A DNA stretch of 64,000 nucleotides from Lysinibacillus sp. G4S2 (GTDB lineage: Bacteria > Bacillota > Bacilli > Bacillales_A > Planococcaceae): assembly GCF_030348505.1 (NCBI RefSeq), contig NZ_JAUCFJ010000002.1:1740001-1804000 (forward strand). Reading direction: 5' to 3'. Both the position numbers and the translations under genes were made by a program. The notes below the pieces were generated by a model. The model made no database searches. It was not told where the DNA came from and saw nothing but the letters and a program-made list of their open reading frames with translations. Of the stretch, positions 53,059-62,585 are shown in pieces. The number at the start of each line of letters is the position of its first letter. Within the stretch, counting starts at the first letter, position 1.

Positions 53059-55813
53059 ATTCAGTCTTATTGCCGCCACCATCATCCGGTACTGCGGGTT
53101 CGGTTGGTGGAGTTGGTGGTTGGCCACCATTATTGTTGCCGTTGTTGTTTCCGTTATTTCCTGCATTGCCGGTGTTACTGTTGTTCCCATTATTTCCTGC
53201 ATTGCCGGTGTTGCCATTCCCATTGTTGTTATTATTGCCATCGGTACTATTTCCATCGCCGTTGTGATTGCCATTGTTCCCATTTTCATTGCCATTGTGG
53301 TTGCCGTTTTGATTACCTTTGTCGCCGTTGTCACCGTTATCGCCTTCTTGATCAGGCGATGTTGGCTCCTCAACACCAGGTTGTTCTGGAGTATCAGGCT
53401 CTTTATTTTCATCGGTCATACCTGTTACTTGGATGGATGTTGTACCTGGTTTACTGCGTGTACCGTCTGCAACTGCTACGACAGAAATCGTGTAATTGCC
53501 ATCTTCCAGTGTGTTGCTAACTGTTAAGCCCTTGCTTTCCGTTTTACCAAGAGAAACAGTCTCTCCACCTTCTCGTTTAGCAGTTACCTCGAAGGTAGTT
53601 GGTAGTGGTTCATTTGTTTCCGGATTAAGCATTGCATCATGCTCCCAAGAAATATCAATAGATTGACCTTCTAAACTTAGGCTTGCACTTACATTGTAAG
53701 GTGTAGTAAGTTCCGGAACTTCGTATTTATTTGAAACTTCGTTAGGCTCTGTACCACGAACAAATAGCTCTGTTTGACGTTTTTCTTTTGGTGTGTAATC
53801 ACTTGCTAATTTAAGTGGCTTTGAGCCTACTTCAATTGTTGCTTCTACAACTGAGCTTGGTTTTTTGAAATTTGGTGTTTCAACGTCTGCCGAAATCTCT
53901 TTCATAATTTTTTTAAATAAATGTTGTGGTAAACGACGTTCATCCCAAGTTGTAATCGGATCAAAGTGTTTTTCATAACCACTCCAAATAGCGATAGAAT
54001 AATTTGTTGTGTAACCAGCAAACCATGAATCCGGCACACTTGTATCTGGTAAATTATACTTGTCAAAATCAGCTTTTGAGTAGTTTGTTGTCCCTGTTTT
54101 ACCTGCGATATCTAATCCAGAAACATTAGCAGCAGTACCTGATGCATCCGGCTTATTGCCGACAACGTCACGTAGCATATCTGTCACCATATAAGCTGTA
54201 TAATCGCTCATCGCAACATTAGACTCTGGTGTATAGTCTTTTGTTGTTTTACCGTCACGGTAAACGATTTTTGTAATCGAATGAGGGTCAGTGTAAACAC
54301 CATTATTCCCGAATGCTGCATAGGAAGCTGCCATTTGCATTGGAGACATCGTAATATCCCCACCACCGATCGCATCAGATTCATAAACATTTTCAGCTTC
54401 AATACCTAAACGACCAATAAATTCTTTTGCTTTGTCAGGTCCAACTTCTTTTAATGCTTTTACAGCTGGAACGTTACGTGAAGCATATAAAGCTTTACGT
54501 GCTGTTATTGCACCCATATATTTACCATCCCAGTTTGTGATGGTTTGTTCCGAATTTGTGTATTTGATCGGTTCATCCACAAGTGTTTGACCAGTTGACC
54601 ATTTTAAATTTTCGATTGCTGGTCCATAATCGAGTAATGGCTTCATTGTAGAGCCTGGTTGTTGTTTTAAGTCATATGCATAGTTCCAACCACGGTCAGC
54701 TCCGTAATCGCGTCCGCCGCCAATCGCTTGAATTTGACCCGTTTTTGTATCAATGACAGCTACACCTGATTGAATCTTTTCTGTTGGGAAGTTACTGTCA
54801 TCGTTCATAATTTTTTCAACAGCTTGTTGTGCTTTCGGATCAAGAGTTGTGTAGACTTTAATACCTTCCGCCATTGCATTACCGTCACCGTTATCTTCTA
54901 GCTCATTAATAACAACATCAAGGAAGGCATCATATTTAGAGCCAGTAAATTTTTGACGTGTTGCATCGTCAGCTAGACCAGCTTGCACGTCTACTTTCTT
55001 TGCTTCTTCCATCTCAGCTTTTGTAATTTTACCATGTTGATACATTAATCCTAGAACCGTATTACGACGTTTTGCTGCAAGTTCAGGATTTTTTAATGGA
55101 TTATAAGCATTTGGGCGTTGTACTAAACCTGCAAGTAATGCTTCTTCATCTAAAGTTAAATCTTTTAAATCTTTACCATAGAAATATTGAGCAGCTGTTC
55201 CGAAGCCGTAAACACGACCTGACATCAGCATTTTGTTAAAGTACATTTCAAAAATTTCTTCTTTTGAATATTTACGTTCTAATTGGAAGGCAAGCCAAGC
55301 TTCCTGTGCTTTACGTTTTAATTTTTTCTCATTTTGTAAAAATGAGTTTTTAACAACTTGCTGTGTTAATGTAGAAGCTCCTTGTGCCCCGAAGCCATCA
55401 CGGAAGTTAGCGAGTATTGCGCCACCAAGGCGATAAAAATCCATACCACCATGCTCGAAAAAGCGTACATCTTCCGTTGCGAGGATTGCGTTAACCATAT
55501 CCTCAGGTATATCTTCATATTTTACATATTTACGGTTTTCTGCACCAATTGTTGCAAATAATTCACCGTTTTTATCATAGAACTCAGAAGAAACGGGGTC
55601 CTTCAGTAAGTTTTCATCTAGTTCAGGTGCGGTACTTGCATAATAGGCGAATAACCCAGCACCTCCAATAAAGCATGCAGCTACAATTGCCACAAGTGTT
55701 AACGTAATGCGCTTGAACCATTTTTTCTTCGATGATTTTGGAGGCGCACTTTTTTTATTTTTTTGAGCGAGAGCCTTTTGGTGCTCACCGCGTGTTCGAC
55801 GACGTTCAGTCAT
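53057..55813 (-). CDS. ponA: Class A penicillin-binding protein 1A/1B
   Basis: A 918-residue bifunctional cell-wall synthase. After a basic cytoplasmic tail and one membrane anchor (about 36-60), the glycosyltransferase domain shows EDVRFFEHGG, GASTLTQQVVKN and RKAQEAWLAFQLERKYSKEE. The transpeptidase has the catalytic STMK (in PGSTMKPLLDY), SRN and KTGTT. A fibronectin type III-like domain follows (about 700-820), and then about 90 residues almost only of Asn, Gly, Asp and Ser with a short Pro-rich end. It is second in the recU-ponA unit; its ATG overlaps the recU stop (ATGA). Confidence 0.95.
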   Translation of the reverse strand: MTERRRTRGEHQKALAQKNKKSAPPKSSKKKWFKRITLTLVAIVAACFIGGAGLFAYYASTAPELDENLLKDPVSSEFYDKNGELFATIGAENRKYVKYEDIPEDMVNAILATEDVRFFEHGGMDFYRLGGAILANFRDGFGAQGASTLTQQVVKNSFLQNEKKLKRKAQEAWLAFQLERKYSKEEIFEMYFNKMLMSGRVYGFGTAAQYFYGKDLKDLTLDEEALLAGLVQRPNAYNPLKNPELAAKRRNTVLGLMYQHGKITKAEMEEAKKVDVQAGLADDATRQKFTGSKYDAFLDVVINELEDNGDGNAMAEGIKVYTTLDPKAQQAVEKIMNDDSNFPTEKIQSGVAVIDTKTGQIQAIGGGRDYGADRGWNYAYDLKQQPGSTMKPLLDYGPAIENLKWSTGQTLVDEPIKYTNSEQTITNWDGKYMGAITARKALYASRNVPAVKALKEVGPDKAKEFIGRLGIEAENVYESDAIGGGDITMSPMQMAASYAAFGNNGVYTDPHSITKIVYRDGKTTKDYTPESNVAMSDYTAYMVTDMLRDVVGNKPDASGTAANVSGLDIAGKTGTTNYSKADFDKYNLPDTSVPDSWFAGYTTNYSIAIWSGYEKHFDPITTWDERRLPQHLFKKIMKEISADVETPNFKKPSSVVEATIEVGSKPLKLASDYTPKEKRQTELFVRGTEPNEVSNKYEVPELTTPYNVSASLSLEGQSIDISWEHDAMLNPETNEPLPTTFEVTAKREGGETVSLGKTESKGLTVSNTLEDGNYTISVVAVADGTRSKPGTTSIQVTGMTDENKEPDTPEQPGVEEPTSPDQEGDNGDNGDKGNQNGNHNGNENGNNGNHNGDGNSTDGNNNNNGNGNTGNAGNNGNNSNTGNAGNNGNNNGNNNGGQPPTPPTEPAVPDDGGGNKTE

Positions 55814-56460
55814 TCTACTATCTCCTCACTTTCAGAACCATGGCTTTGTGCTTCAATGAGCTTTTGGATAATCGGTAAATAATCGATACGTGGATAATAG
55901 CTTGTGGAAATTTCAAAAGCTTCCTTTTCAATCGTTGAAAAGGGTATCGATTTACGTTCACCGTTTTCCATCGCTAGCCAGGCCTTTTGTAAAACTTCGT
56001 ATGGCACGATAAAATATCGTTCATAAGCTGAGAAACGAACGATAATAAAAGCCACACCATTTTGTTCCGTCACTTGCTGCATATGTGTCATTTGATGTAA
56101 ATGAATATTCTTTAGGGGGAAACTGGTTTTTGAAGCAGTTTCCTTTGCATCAAAATCAATATAATGCCCGTTCCAAACTCCATTGTAATCCGTTGTTGAT
56201 GGCGTTCGAAAATAAGCTTCACGAATAACTGCAGCGCTTCGTGATGGGTACTCTACTTTGACGATTTGCACGGGAACAGGTTTCTTATGAATGATAGCAA
56301 GTCGCCTTTTTACATAATAGTCGTTTGCTTCATTAATTTCATCCTCTAGTGTTTTTCCTCGATTACTAAAAGATAAATCCTTATCTTTCGTCTTTTTTGC
56401 TGTTTTTGGCACAGCTGGATTAGGAGAATACAACTTCCCATTCGGATAACGAATTGTCAC
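55810..56460 (-). CDS. recU: Holliday junction resolvase RecU
   Basis: A 216-residue resolvase for recombination repair and chromosome segregation. The metal-binding and catalytic stretch includes NRGKTLEDEIN, a central D-x-E-A-K version (YIDFDAKETASKTSFPL), and HQMTHMQQV, all family hallmarks. It starts with MTIRYPNGKLY, as B. subtilis RecU does. Coupled to ponA by a 4-base overlap, as in B. subtilis. The 426 bp upstream to 56887 hold no other feature I can support. Confidence 0.95.
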   Translation of the reverse strand: MTIRYPNGKLYSPNPAVPKTAKKTKDKDLSFSNRGKTLEDEINEANDYYVKRRLAIIHKKPVPVQIVKVEYPSRSAAVIREAYFRTPSTTDYNGVWNGHYIDFDAKETASKTSFPLKNIHLHQMTHMQQVTEQNGVAFIIVRFSAYERYFIVPYEVLQKAWLAMENGERKSIPFSTIEKEAFEISTSYYPRIDYLPIIQKLIEAQSHGSESEEIVE

Positions 56461-56886
56461 TTAGTTCACCCTCTATAATACTGCTATTATACAATAGTTT
56501 ACCATGATTCTGTAGCAGTTCTCCACTTCCATTAATAGTATGTTTGATGCTAGATTAGTGATGGTTAAAATTACTAAAAAAATAACCAATAGTTGGGCAA
56601 TTTTCGCCTCTTAAAGTCGAAAAATATCATGTAGCACAACTAGTTCTATCACTTGAATCGTCAAAATAACAGACGAAATTTCTAAGCACATTTTATAGAG
56701 AACTGTTCGCCACATTAGCATTACTACATACATACCGACTTTGAAGACAACTTGATTGATAGAATTGTTCAATTAAACTTTATCGAAATACTTCTTCTTT
56801 CAGCTAACTTACGCTTATTTTGTCACGCATGAAGGTAATTTTATACATGCGAGGAATACATAAGTAAAGTAAAAGGAGGCGTTAAA

Positions 56887-57081
56887 TTGAACAAGTTAGG
56901 ACAATTAGTTGCGCAGTTGGATCTGGTCAATCAATTACTTTTAACGAGAGTGTCTTTGGAAAACAATGCACAGAGCTTGCATTTTTTTATGCAGCTCAAA
57001 TCTGTTAGCCAGAAAGTAAGCTTAGCAGAAAAGAACTGGCAAGTAAAGAATGCTTGTTCGCCTATAAGTAGTGAAAAATGA
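56887..57081 (+). CDS. Small hypothetical protein near yppE
   Basis: A 64-residue helical protein, MNKLGQLVAQLDLVNQLLLTR at the start. TTG start with a strong AAAGGAGG 7 bases upstream. It occupies the place of small ypp genes (yppC/yppD region) in B. subtilis, but I recognise no match. The 358 bp after it show no feature beyond the promoter noted at 57391. Confidence 0.6.
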   Translation: MNKLGQLVAQLDLVNQLLLTRVSLENNAQSLHFFMQLKSVSQKVSLAEKNWQVKNACSPISSEK

Positions 57082-57390
57082 TAGACTTTGGTACACTTAT
57101 CTCATATGCAATTTAACTAACGCAATATGAGTATTTTTCATACACTATTTACCATAATGAATGCGATGCTTTGGGACAAACAAAAGCATTTATAAATCAT
57201 TGGGAGTAAATTTGCTCATATAGCGTAAATAATTTAGCAGACGGTTTTTTTAGTTGGACGAGTTTTAAAATCGTTGTTTCGAAAAATGAGCTTAAAATGA
57301 TACTATGCGTTTACGTTCATGTAGATGAATCTTCATTTTAAGGATGAAGCAAAAGATAAAATTCGAACTTCTTTTTAGAGGTTAACGAAA

Positions 57391-57419
57391 TTGTCAGCTA
57401 GTTACGATAATATTGTAAT
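57391..57419 (+). promoter_or_regulatory. Sigma-A promoter of yppE-mrfA
   Basis: TTGTCA (57391-57396), 17 bp, TGTAAT (57414-57419), about 20 bp before the yppE start. Confidence 0.6.
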
Positions 57420-57439
57420 TGATGAGATGAGGTGCGGAA

Positions 57440-57823
57440 TTGTTATTAATACAGCAAACTTCCATATTAATAGATGAATGTGAAAAATGTGTTTCACGCT
57501 TCTGGCAAATGCGTGAGGAGGATCGTACTCCAGACTTTTTCACGGATGTTAAGCCACACGCTGATGTCATTCACCAGCTTTTAAAGGAATGGCAGCAAGA
57601 GGCGAATATGTGGATTCAAAAAAATCGACCCAAATATATGCATGCACAACAAATTGCTTCAGTGGTTGAATCGATGGAGCAATTTGTTGTGCAATCCTTT
57701 TATAAAGAAACAAGTAAAAAACGTTTTTTAGATGCGATTCATTCAACCTCTTATACGTTGAAGATTTTTGATCGGTTAGTGAAGGAGGAACAAATGGATG
57801 TTATCGAAAAAAAGGACCATTAG
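57440..57823 (+). CDS. yppE: YppE family protein (DUF1798)
   Basis: A 127-residue all-helical cytoplasmic protein with the family pattern CVSRFWQMREEDRTPDFFTD and SFYKETSKKRFLDAIHSTSY. TTG start behind GATGAGGTG. Its 3' end overlaps the mrfA start by 26 bases. In B. subtilis yppE also lies between recU/ponA and yprA. A structure is known for the family, but no function. Confidence 0.87.
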   Translation: MLLIQQTSILIDECEKCVSRFWQMREEDRTPDFFTDVKPHADVIHQLLKEWQQEANMWIQKNRPKYMHAQQIASVVESMEQFVVQSFYKETSKKRFLDAIHSTSYTLKIFDRLVKEEQMDVIEKKDH

Positions 57824-60065
57824 TGAATTGTTAAACGAGTGGAGATATGACGAGGAATTAAAGGAACGTATTTTACATTGGCAAACGCTTGATGGGCGTG
57901 AAGCTAATTATGCACCTTTCCCGAGAAATTTACATCCTTCACTTGTAAATGCCCTTCAAGCAAGAGGGATAGAACAACTGTATACCCATCAGCGTCAGGC
58001 ATTTGATTATGCAATGGAGGGTGTTTCCTTTACTGCCGTTACACCAACAGCGTCTGGAAAATCATATTGCTACCATTTACCGGTACTTCAAAAAATATTA
58101 GAGGATAAAAATGCGCGGGCTATTTATTTATTCCCAACGAAAGCTTTAGCGCAGGATCAAAAAAATGATTTAAATGAATTAATCGAACAAAGTGGTGAGG
58201 AAATTTTAAGCTATACGTATGATGGTGATACTGCGCCTGGTATTCGCCAAAAGGTTCGTAAGGCAGGGCATATTGTGATGACAAATCCGGATATGCTTCA
58301 TTCAGGGATTTTGCCACATCATACGAAATGGGTTTCACTATTCGAAAATTTGCAGTATATCGTCATTGATGAGTTGCATACATATAAAGGTGTGTTTGGT
58401 TCTCATGTTGCGCATGTTATTCGAAGGTTAAAGCGTATTTGTGAATTTTATGGCAGTAAGCCGGTTTTCATTTGTACGTCAGCAACCATTAAAAATCCAA
58501 AAGAATTAGCTGAAGCTTTAACGAATGAAAGCCATGCTCTAATCGCCGATTCCGGAGCGCCTGTTGGGAAAAAGACATTTCTTTTTTATAACCCACCAAT
58601 CGTCCATAAAACATTTGGCGTGCGTCGAAGTGCTGTTTTGGAGGTAAGTGACCTCGCTAAAAGATTATATACAGCAGGTATTCAAACTATTATTTTTGCT
58701 AAAAGTCGTGTACGTGTAGAAATGATTGTGACGTATTTAAAGGAGCTAACACGCAATAAGCTTTTGGATGAATCGGTGCGCGGTTATCGAGGGGGGTATC
58801 TGCCTTCTGAGCGACGTGTTATTGAGCGAGGGCTTCGTGACGGTACTATTCAAACGGTAGTTAGTACAAATGCGCTTGAACTGGGCGTGGATATTGGTCA
58901 ATTACAAGCATGTATCATGACAGGTTACCCGGGAAATATCGCAAGTGCTTGGCAACAAGCAGGTCGCGCTGGGCGTCGTCAGGACGAGGCGCTAATTATT
59001 TATGTAGCGCAATCAGCAGCACTCGACCAGTACGTGGTGAACCATCCTCTCTTTTTACTTGGCAGTGCACCTGAGGAAGCCCGTATTTATCCTGAAAATA
59101 TGCTAATTTTAATGGATCATTTGAAATGTGCAGCGTTTGAGCTACCATTCTCCTCGCGCGATACGTATGGTGAATATGAGATTCAGGAACTACTTGAATA
59201 TTTAGCGGAGGAAGGCGTTGTTTTTAAAACGACTGAGAAGTGGCATTGGATGAGTGACCGTTTCCCAGCACATGACATTAGTCTTCGTTCGGCTTCACAA
59301 GAAAATGTTGTTATCATTGATTTGACTGTCCCTGCGCAGACAAAGGTAATTGGTGAAATGGATCGCCATAGTGCAATGACATTATTACATGAAGAGGCCA
59401 TTTATTTGCATCAGGGCATTCAATTTCAAGTTGAAAAGCTGGATTGGGAAGAGAAAAAAGCGTATGTACGTGAAGTAGATGTCGATTACTATACGGACGC
59501 GAATCTAGCAGTTGAGATGAAAGTGTTAGAGGAAGATCGAAGTCGAGATTATAAGGGTGGTATCATAAGCTTCGGTGATGTAGGATTAGTCGCGCAGGCA
59601 ACGATATTTAAAAAAATAAAGTTCAATGGAAATCATGATAATATAGGTTCGGGTCCAATACATTTACCACCCGACGAAATGCATACAAGTTCATCGTGGC
59701 TATCGTTCAATAATTCAACACAGTGGTCTGAGGCAGAGCTTACAGATGCTATGGCTGGTGCTGCATACGCGATGAATGCTTTCATTCCAATATTCATTCA
59801 ATGTGACAGTAGCGATGTAGCTGTGGTACCACAAGTAAAGGCCTCACATAATGAACTGCCAACATTCTTTGTTTACGATAAGTATCCGGGCGGAATCGGA
59901 CTAAGTGAAAAGGTGTACGATTTGTGGGAGGAGCTATTGATTAAGACATTGGAGCATGTAGCGGGCTGTGCTTGTGAATCAGGCTGTCCATCTTGTATAG
60001 GAGCTCAAGATAGCTTGCAACAAGCGAAGAAAAAAGTAGTAGAGCTTCTTCGGATTTTAAATTAG
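57798..60065 (+). CDS. mrfA: DEAD/DEAH-box helicase MrfA (YprA)
   Basis: A 755-residue superfamily 2 helicase. In B. subtilis MrfA works with the nuclease MrfB to repair mitomycin crosslinks. Motif I is TPTASGKSYCYH, Ia PTKALAQDQK, II DELH, III TSATI, and VI QQAGRAGRRQDEA. The C-terminal DUF1998 domain carries a four-Cys site CACESGCPSC. Start at ATG 57798 after GAAGGAGG. The usual partner mrfB (yprB), expected next, is missing: the sequence enters a terminator and then a prophage remnant. Confidence 0.95.
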   Translation: MLSKKRTISELLNEWRYDEELKERILHWQTLDGREANYAPFPRNLHPSLVNALQARGIEQLYTHQRQAFDYAMEGVSFTAVTPTASGKSYCYHLPVLQKILEDKNARAIYLFPTKALAQDQKNDLNELIEQSGEEILSYTYDGDTAPGIRQKVRKAGHIVMTNPDMLHSGILPHHTKWVSLFENLQYIVIDELHTYKGVFGSHVAHVIRRLKRICEFYGSKPVFICTSATIKNPKELAEALTNESHALIADSGAPVGKKTFLFYNPPIVHKTFGVRRSAVLEVSDLAKRLYTAGIQTIIFAKSRVRVEMIVTYLKELTRNKLLDESVRGYRGGYLPSERRVIERGLRDGTIQTVVSTNALELGVDIGQLQACIMTGYPGNIASAWQQAGRAGRRQDEALIIYVAQSAALDQYVVNHPLFLLGSAPEEARIYPENMLILMDHLKCAAFELPFSSRDTYGEYEIQELLEYLAEEGVVFKTTEKWHWMSDRFPAHDISLRSASQENVVIIDLTVPAQTKVIGEMDRHSAMTLLHEEAIYLHQGIQFQVEKLDWEEKKAYVREVDVDYYTDANLAVEMKVLEEDRSRDYKGGIISFGDVGLVAQATIFKKIKFNGNHDNIGSGPIHLPPDEMHTSSSWLSFNNSTQWSEAELTDAMAGAAYAMNAFIPIFIQCDSSDVAVVPQVKASHNELPTFFVYDKYPGGIGLSEKVYDLWEELLIKTLEHVAGCACESGCPSCIGAQDSLQQAKKKVVELLRILN

Positions 60066-60070
60066 AGCAC

Positions 60071-60125
60071 AAAGAAGGCTTGAAAGGAAAAAGTCTAACA
60101 CTATTCCTTCAAGCCTTCTTCTTTT
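60071..60125 (+). terminator. Terminator of mrfA
   Basis: AAGAAGGCTTGAAAGGAA pairs with TTCCTTCAAGCCTTCTT around a 13-base loop, followed by T-rich DNA. Confidence 0.88.
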
Positions 60126-60187
60126 ATTAGTTTATAAATCATTTTACGATTAATGCCTGTAAGTTCTTCGACATTCTTTGACCTATC
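60101..60187 (-). pseudogene. Possible relic of a helix-turn-helix protein C-terminus
   Basis: A minus-strand frame of 28 codons with no start reads NVEELTGINRKMIYKLIKEE and ends at TAG 60101-60103. It looks like the last helix-turn-helix of a regulator or recombinase. The end overlaps the terminator stem, so it may be chance. It marks the junction between mrfA and prophage DNA. Confidence 0.3.
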
Positions 60188-61614
60188 TTATCACTTTAAA
60201 GATACGACTTATGGTGGTACCCACTCTAGTCAGGAGTTTGTAAATTACTTGTTTGCTGGTACCGGATGGGTTGTTACATGTGATTTTACTGAAACGGCTA
60301 CAATTACAAAATTCGGTTCAAAGAACATCATCCAATGTGTAAATCAAATATGCGATGCCTTCAACTATGAATTTGAGATTCTTACAAATAAGCGAGTGCC
60401 ATTTTAGTAAATCATTTGGTCCAGACAACAATGCACAGTATCGATACGGTCATAACATTAAGACACTTAGCAGAAAAATCGCCACGACCCATCTGCGAAC
60501 ACAAATCACAGCTACAGGGAAAGATGATTTAACAGTGACTTATACATCACCGAATCACACGCTATGGGGCATCCGTGTAGCTGATCCAATAAGTGACGAG
60601 CGATTTACACACGCAGATAATTTGTTGAAAAAAGCCAAAGATTCACTTATTGACTATCCAGAGGTTGGCTTTGAACTTGATACACTCGAATTGTTAGATA
60701 AGGCTTTAGGTGAAAAGGTTTGGCTGATTTACGAGCCAATAGATGGGTTAGAGCTTCAGACTCGAATTCTTAAACGAATTTGTGTAGTAGACGAAATCAC
60801 AGACGAGTTAAAAACCATTGAAGTAACGCTGGGCAATTCATTACCACGATCAATGTCCGATAACGAGCTTGATGGAGAAGAGGATCTTGCTGATACAAAA
60901 GAAGAGCTAGAAGAAGTAATCGACGAAAGCAAAAAAGAATTTAGGTCAGCCATCACACAAACGGATAACCGTATAACGATTGAAGTTGAACAGTTAAATA
61001 AATCGATTGCTAGGATTGATGTAAAAGCTGATAGCATCAATATGTCCGTAAATAATCGAATTACGAATGAGATGACTGCTATCAACATTCGAGCTGATCA
61101 AATCCAATCAATGGTAAGTTCTCAAGGCGCTCAGCTCCATGGTGTGGATACCAGAGTAGCGAATGCCGAATCAACAATCACCCAGCAAGCTCATCAAATC
61201 TCGCAAAAGGTAAGTACTAAGGATTATAACGGTAACACAATATCTTCGCTGATTAATCAGACTGAATCTGAAGTACTGATTAGGGCAAGTAAAATTAAAT
61301 TTGTTGGCGAGATTTATGCTCTTTCAGACATCAGTGGTAACTTAGGTACCATCCATTCAGGGAATATTAATATTCAACAAGATATCCGAGTAGGAAACAA
61401 CATCTACATGCAAGAGGGAGATGTGTACAGTTCCAAATCTATTCGGTTTACTAACGACTCCTATTTAACAAATAGACAAGGTCATATGATTTTACAAAGT
61501 AATAACACTGTAGCAGTAAACAGTTTATCTGAAGTGCAGCTTTATGCACCTACAATCAGTGCTAATGCCTATCAGTTATACGGATTAGCTGGTTCAGCCA
61601 CTCCTAACTTGTAG
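60178..61614 (+). pseudogene. Prophage tail-spike/endopeptidase tail protein, fragment with frameshift
   Basis: Two frames join to about 475 residues of a Siphovirus-type minor structural protein. The first part (to 60407) has VNYLFAGTGWVVTCDF; the second (from about 60400) continues HFSKSFGPDNNAQYRYGHNI. Removing one C at 60399-60401 joins them. A coiled-coil rod with alternating D-R-I-V repeats follows (residues about 180-330: ITQTDNRITIEVEQLNK) and then a beta-rich end (LGTIHSGNINIQQDIRVGNN). The N-terminal start is lost at the mrfA side. No lysin, holin or capsid genes are nearby. Confidence 0.75.
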
Positions 61615-62015
61615 AGCAACTGAACGAATTTGTATCTAGTGTTTCTGAAAATCTAAATGACAACTATTTTTCTTCTTCAGATGAGAGAAAACAGGACCTT
61701 CGAATTTTAATTGACAAAGGTTTTATCGAAAATTTAGGAGACATTGCTTTTTCGCAATTTCCAAAAATCAATAAATTTGATTGGGCAAGAGAGAACAAAT
61801 ATTTAATATGTTGTTATCTAGAGGAATATAATTTTAATGAAAATGTTGTAAGAGCTTTGTACACTGCATTTTCGGGTGCATACCATCCTACCCAGTTAGG
61901 GAAAGCATTGCTCAGTTTATTTGATAAACAACCGAAGCTATATTCTGAATATTTGAAGACGGCAGAATTACATGACGTAGATATCCCGCAATACTTTAAA
62001 CAGAATGATTGTTAA
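61608..62015 (+). pseudogene. Orphan C-terminal protein fragment
   Basis: An open frame of 135 codons without a start, beginning LVEQLNEFVSSVSENLNDNY and ending at TAA 62013. It includes DERKQDLRILIDKGFIENLG and NENVVRALYTAFSGAYHPTQ. It is off-frame by one base from the preceding tail protein; one extra G at 61611 would fuse them as SATPNLVEQL. So it is either the true end of the tail protein or a separate truncated gene. I recognise no family. Confidence 0.5.
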
Positions 62016-62224
62016 TTAATGAAAAAGCATGCCATCAGGGCTAAGTTCGGTCCGACTTCGCTTTTAAGAGCTATTTTTACTGATGCTGGAACAGCCTTAA
62101 AAGTCATTAAAATTGTTGATGGTCATTTAGCTTAGCTAATAGTTAATAAGTTTGCTTTTACACTAGACAAATAGGTTTTTTTAACATATAGTTGATGTAA
62201 TAGAATCGTTTGCAAGGGAACAAT

Positions 62225-62291
62225 GAATTCACATATTACAAAGAGTAATCGTGTTTTGTTAGATACTTTTTGTAATATGTGAATTTTTTTC
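62225..62291 (+). terminator. Long AT-rich hairpin with T-run before the cold-shock gene
   Basis: GAATTCACATATTACAAA (62225-62242) pairs with TTTGTAATATGTGAATT (62269-62285) around a 27-base loop and runs into seven T. It ends what came before, or attenuates the csp leader. Confidence 0.75.
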
Positions 62292-62293
62292 TT

Positions 62294-62323
62294 TTGAAGT
62301 AGTATGATTTTATTTAATACAAT
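62294..62323 (+). promoter_or_regulatory. Possible promoter of the cold-shock gene
   Basis: TTGAAG (62294-62299), 18 bp, TACAAT (62318-62323). If used, the transcript would have almost no leader; a start upstream of the hairpin would give the long leader usual for csp genes. Confidence 0.4.
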
Positions 62324-62340
62324 TAATGGAGGTCATTTAA

Positions 62341-62541
62341 ATGGCACAAGGAACAGTGAAATGGTTTAACGCAGACAAAGGTTTTGGTTTCATCGAAATG
62401 GAAGGCGGTAAAGATGTATTTGCTCACTTCTCAGCTATCCAAGGTGATGGATTCAAATCACTTGAAGAAGGTCAAAAAGTTGAATTCTCAGTAGAAGAAG
62501 GCCAACGTGGACCACAAGCTGCAAACATCGTAAAACTTTAA
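62341..62541 (+). CDS. CspA/CspB family cold-shock protein
   Basis: A 66-residue single-stranded nucleic-acid-binding protein. RNP1 is KGFGFIE and RNP2 is VFAHFS, the full cold-shock signature, with the [14 protein letters not shown] start. It binds mRNA and melts structure at low temperature. AATGGAGG precedes the ATG by 8 bases. A single gene followed by its own terminator. It could be cspB, cspC or cspD; the sequences are too similar to tell. Confidence 0.96.
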   Translation: MAQGTVKWFNADKGFGFIEMEGGKDVFAHFSAIQGDGFKSLEEGQKVEFSVEEGQRGPQAANIVKL

Positions 62542-62553
62542 TTTTTAATGAAG

Positions 62554-62585
62554 AAAACCACTCTTTAGTTGAGTGGTTTTACTTT
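62554..62585. terminator. Terminator of the cold-shock gene
   Basis: AAAACCACTC pairs with GAGTGGTTTT around a 7-base loop; also suits the convergent SHOCT gene. Confidence 0.88.

Noticed and set aside
53070..53527. Plus-strand open frames opposite the ponA tail
   Set aside because: Shadow of the low-complexity Asn/Gly coding sequence of ponA on the other strand.
62019..62135. A 38-codon frame starting MKKHAIRAKFGPTS
   Set aside because: No ribosome site, no recognisable family, and it sits in decayed prophage DNA. It may be another phage fragment, but I cannot support it.
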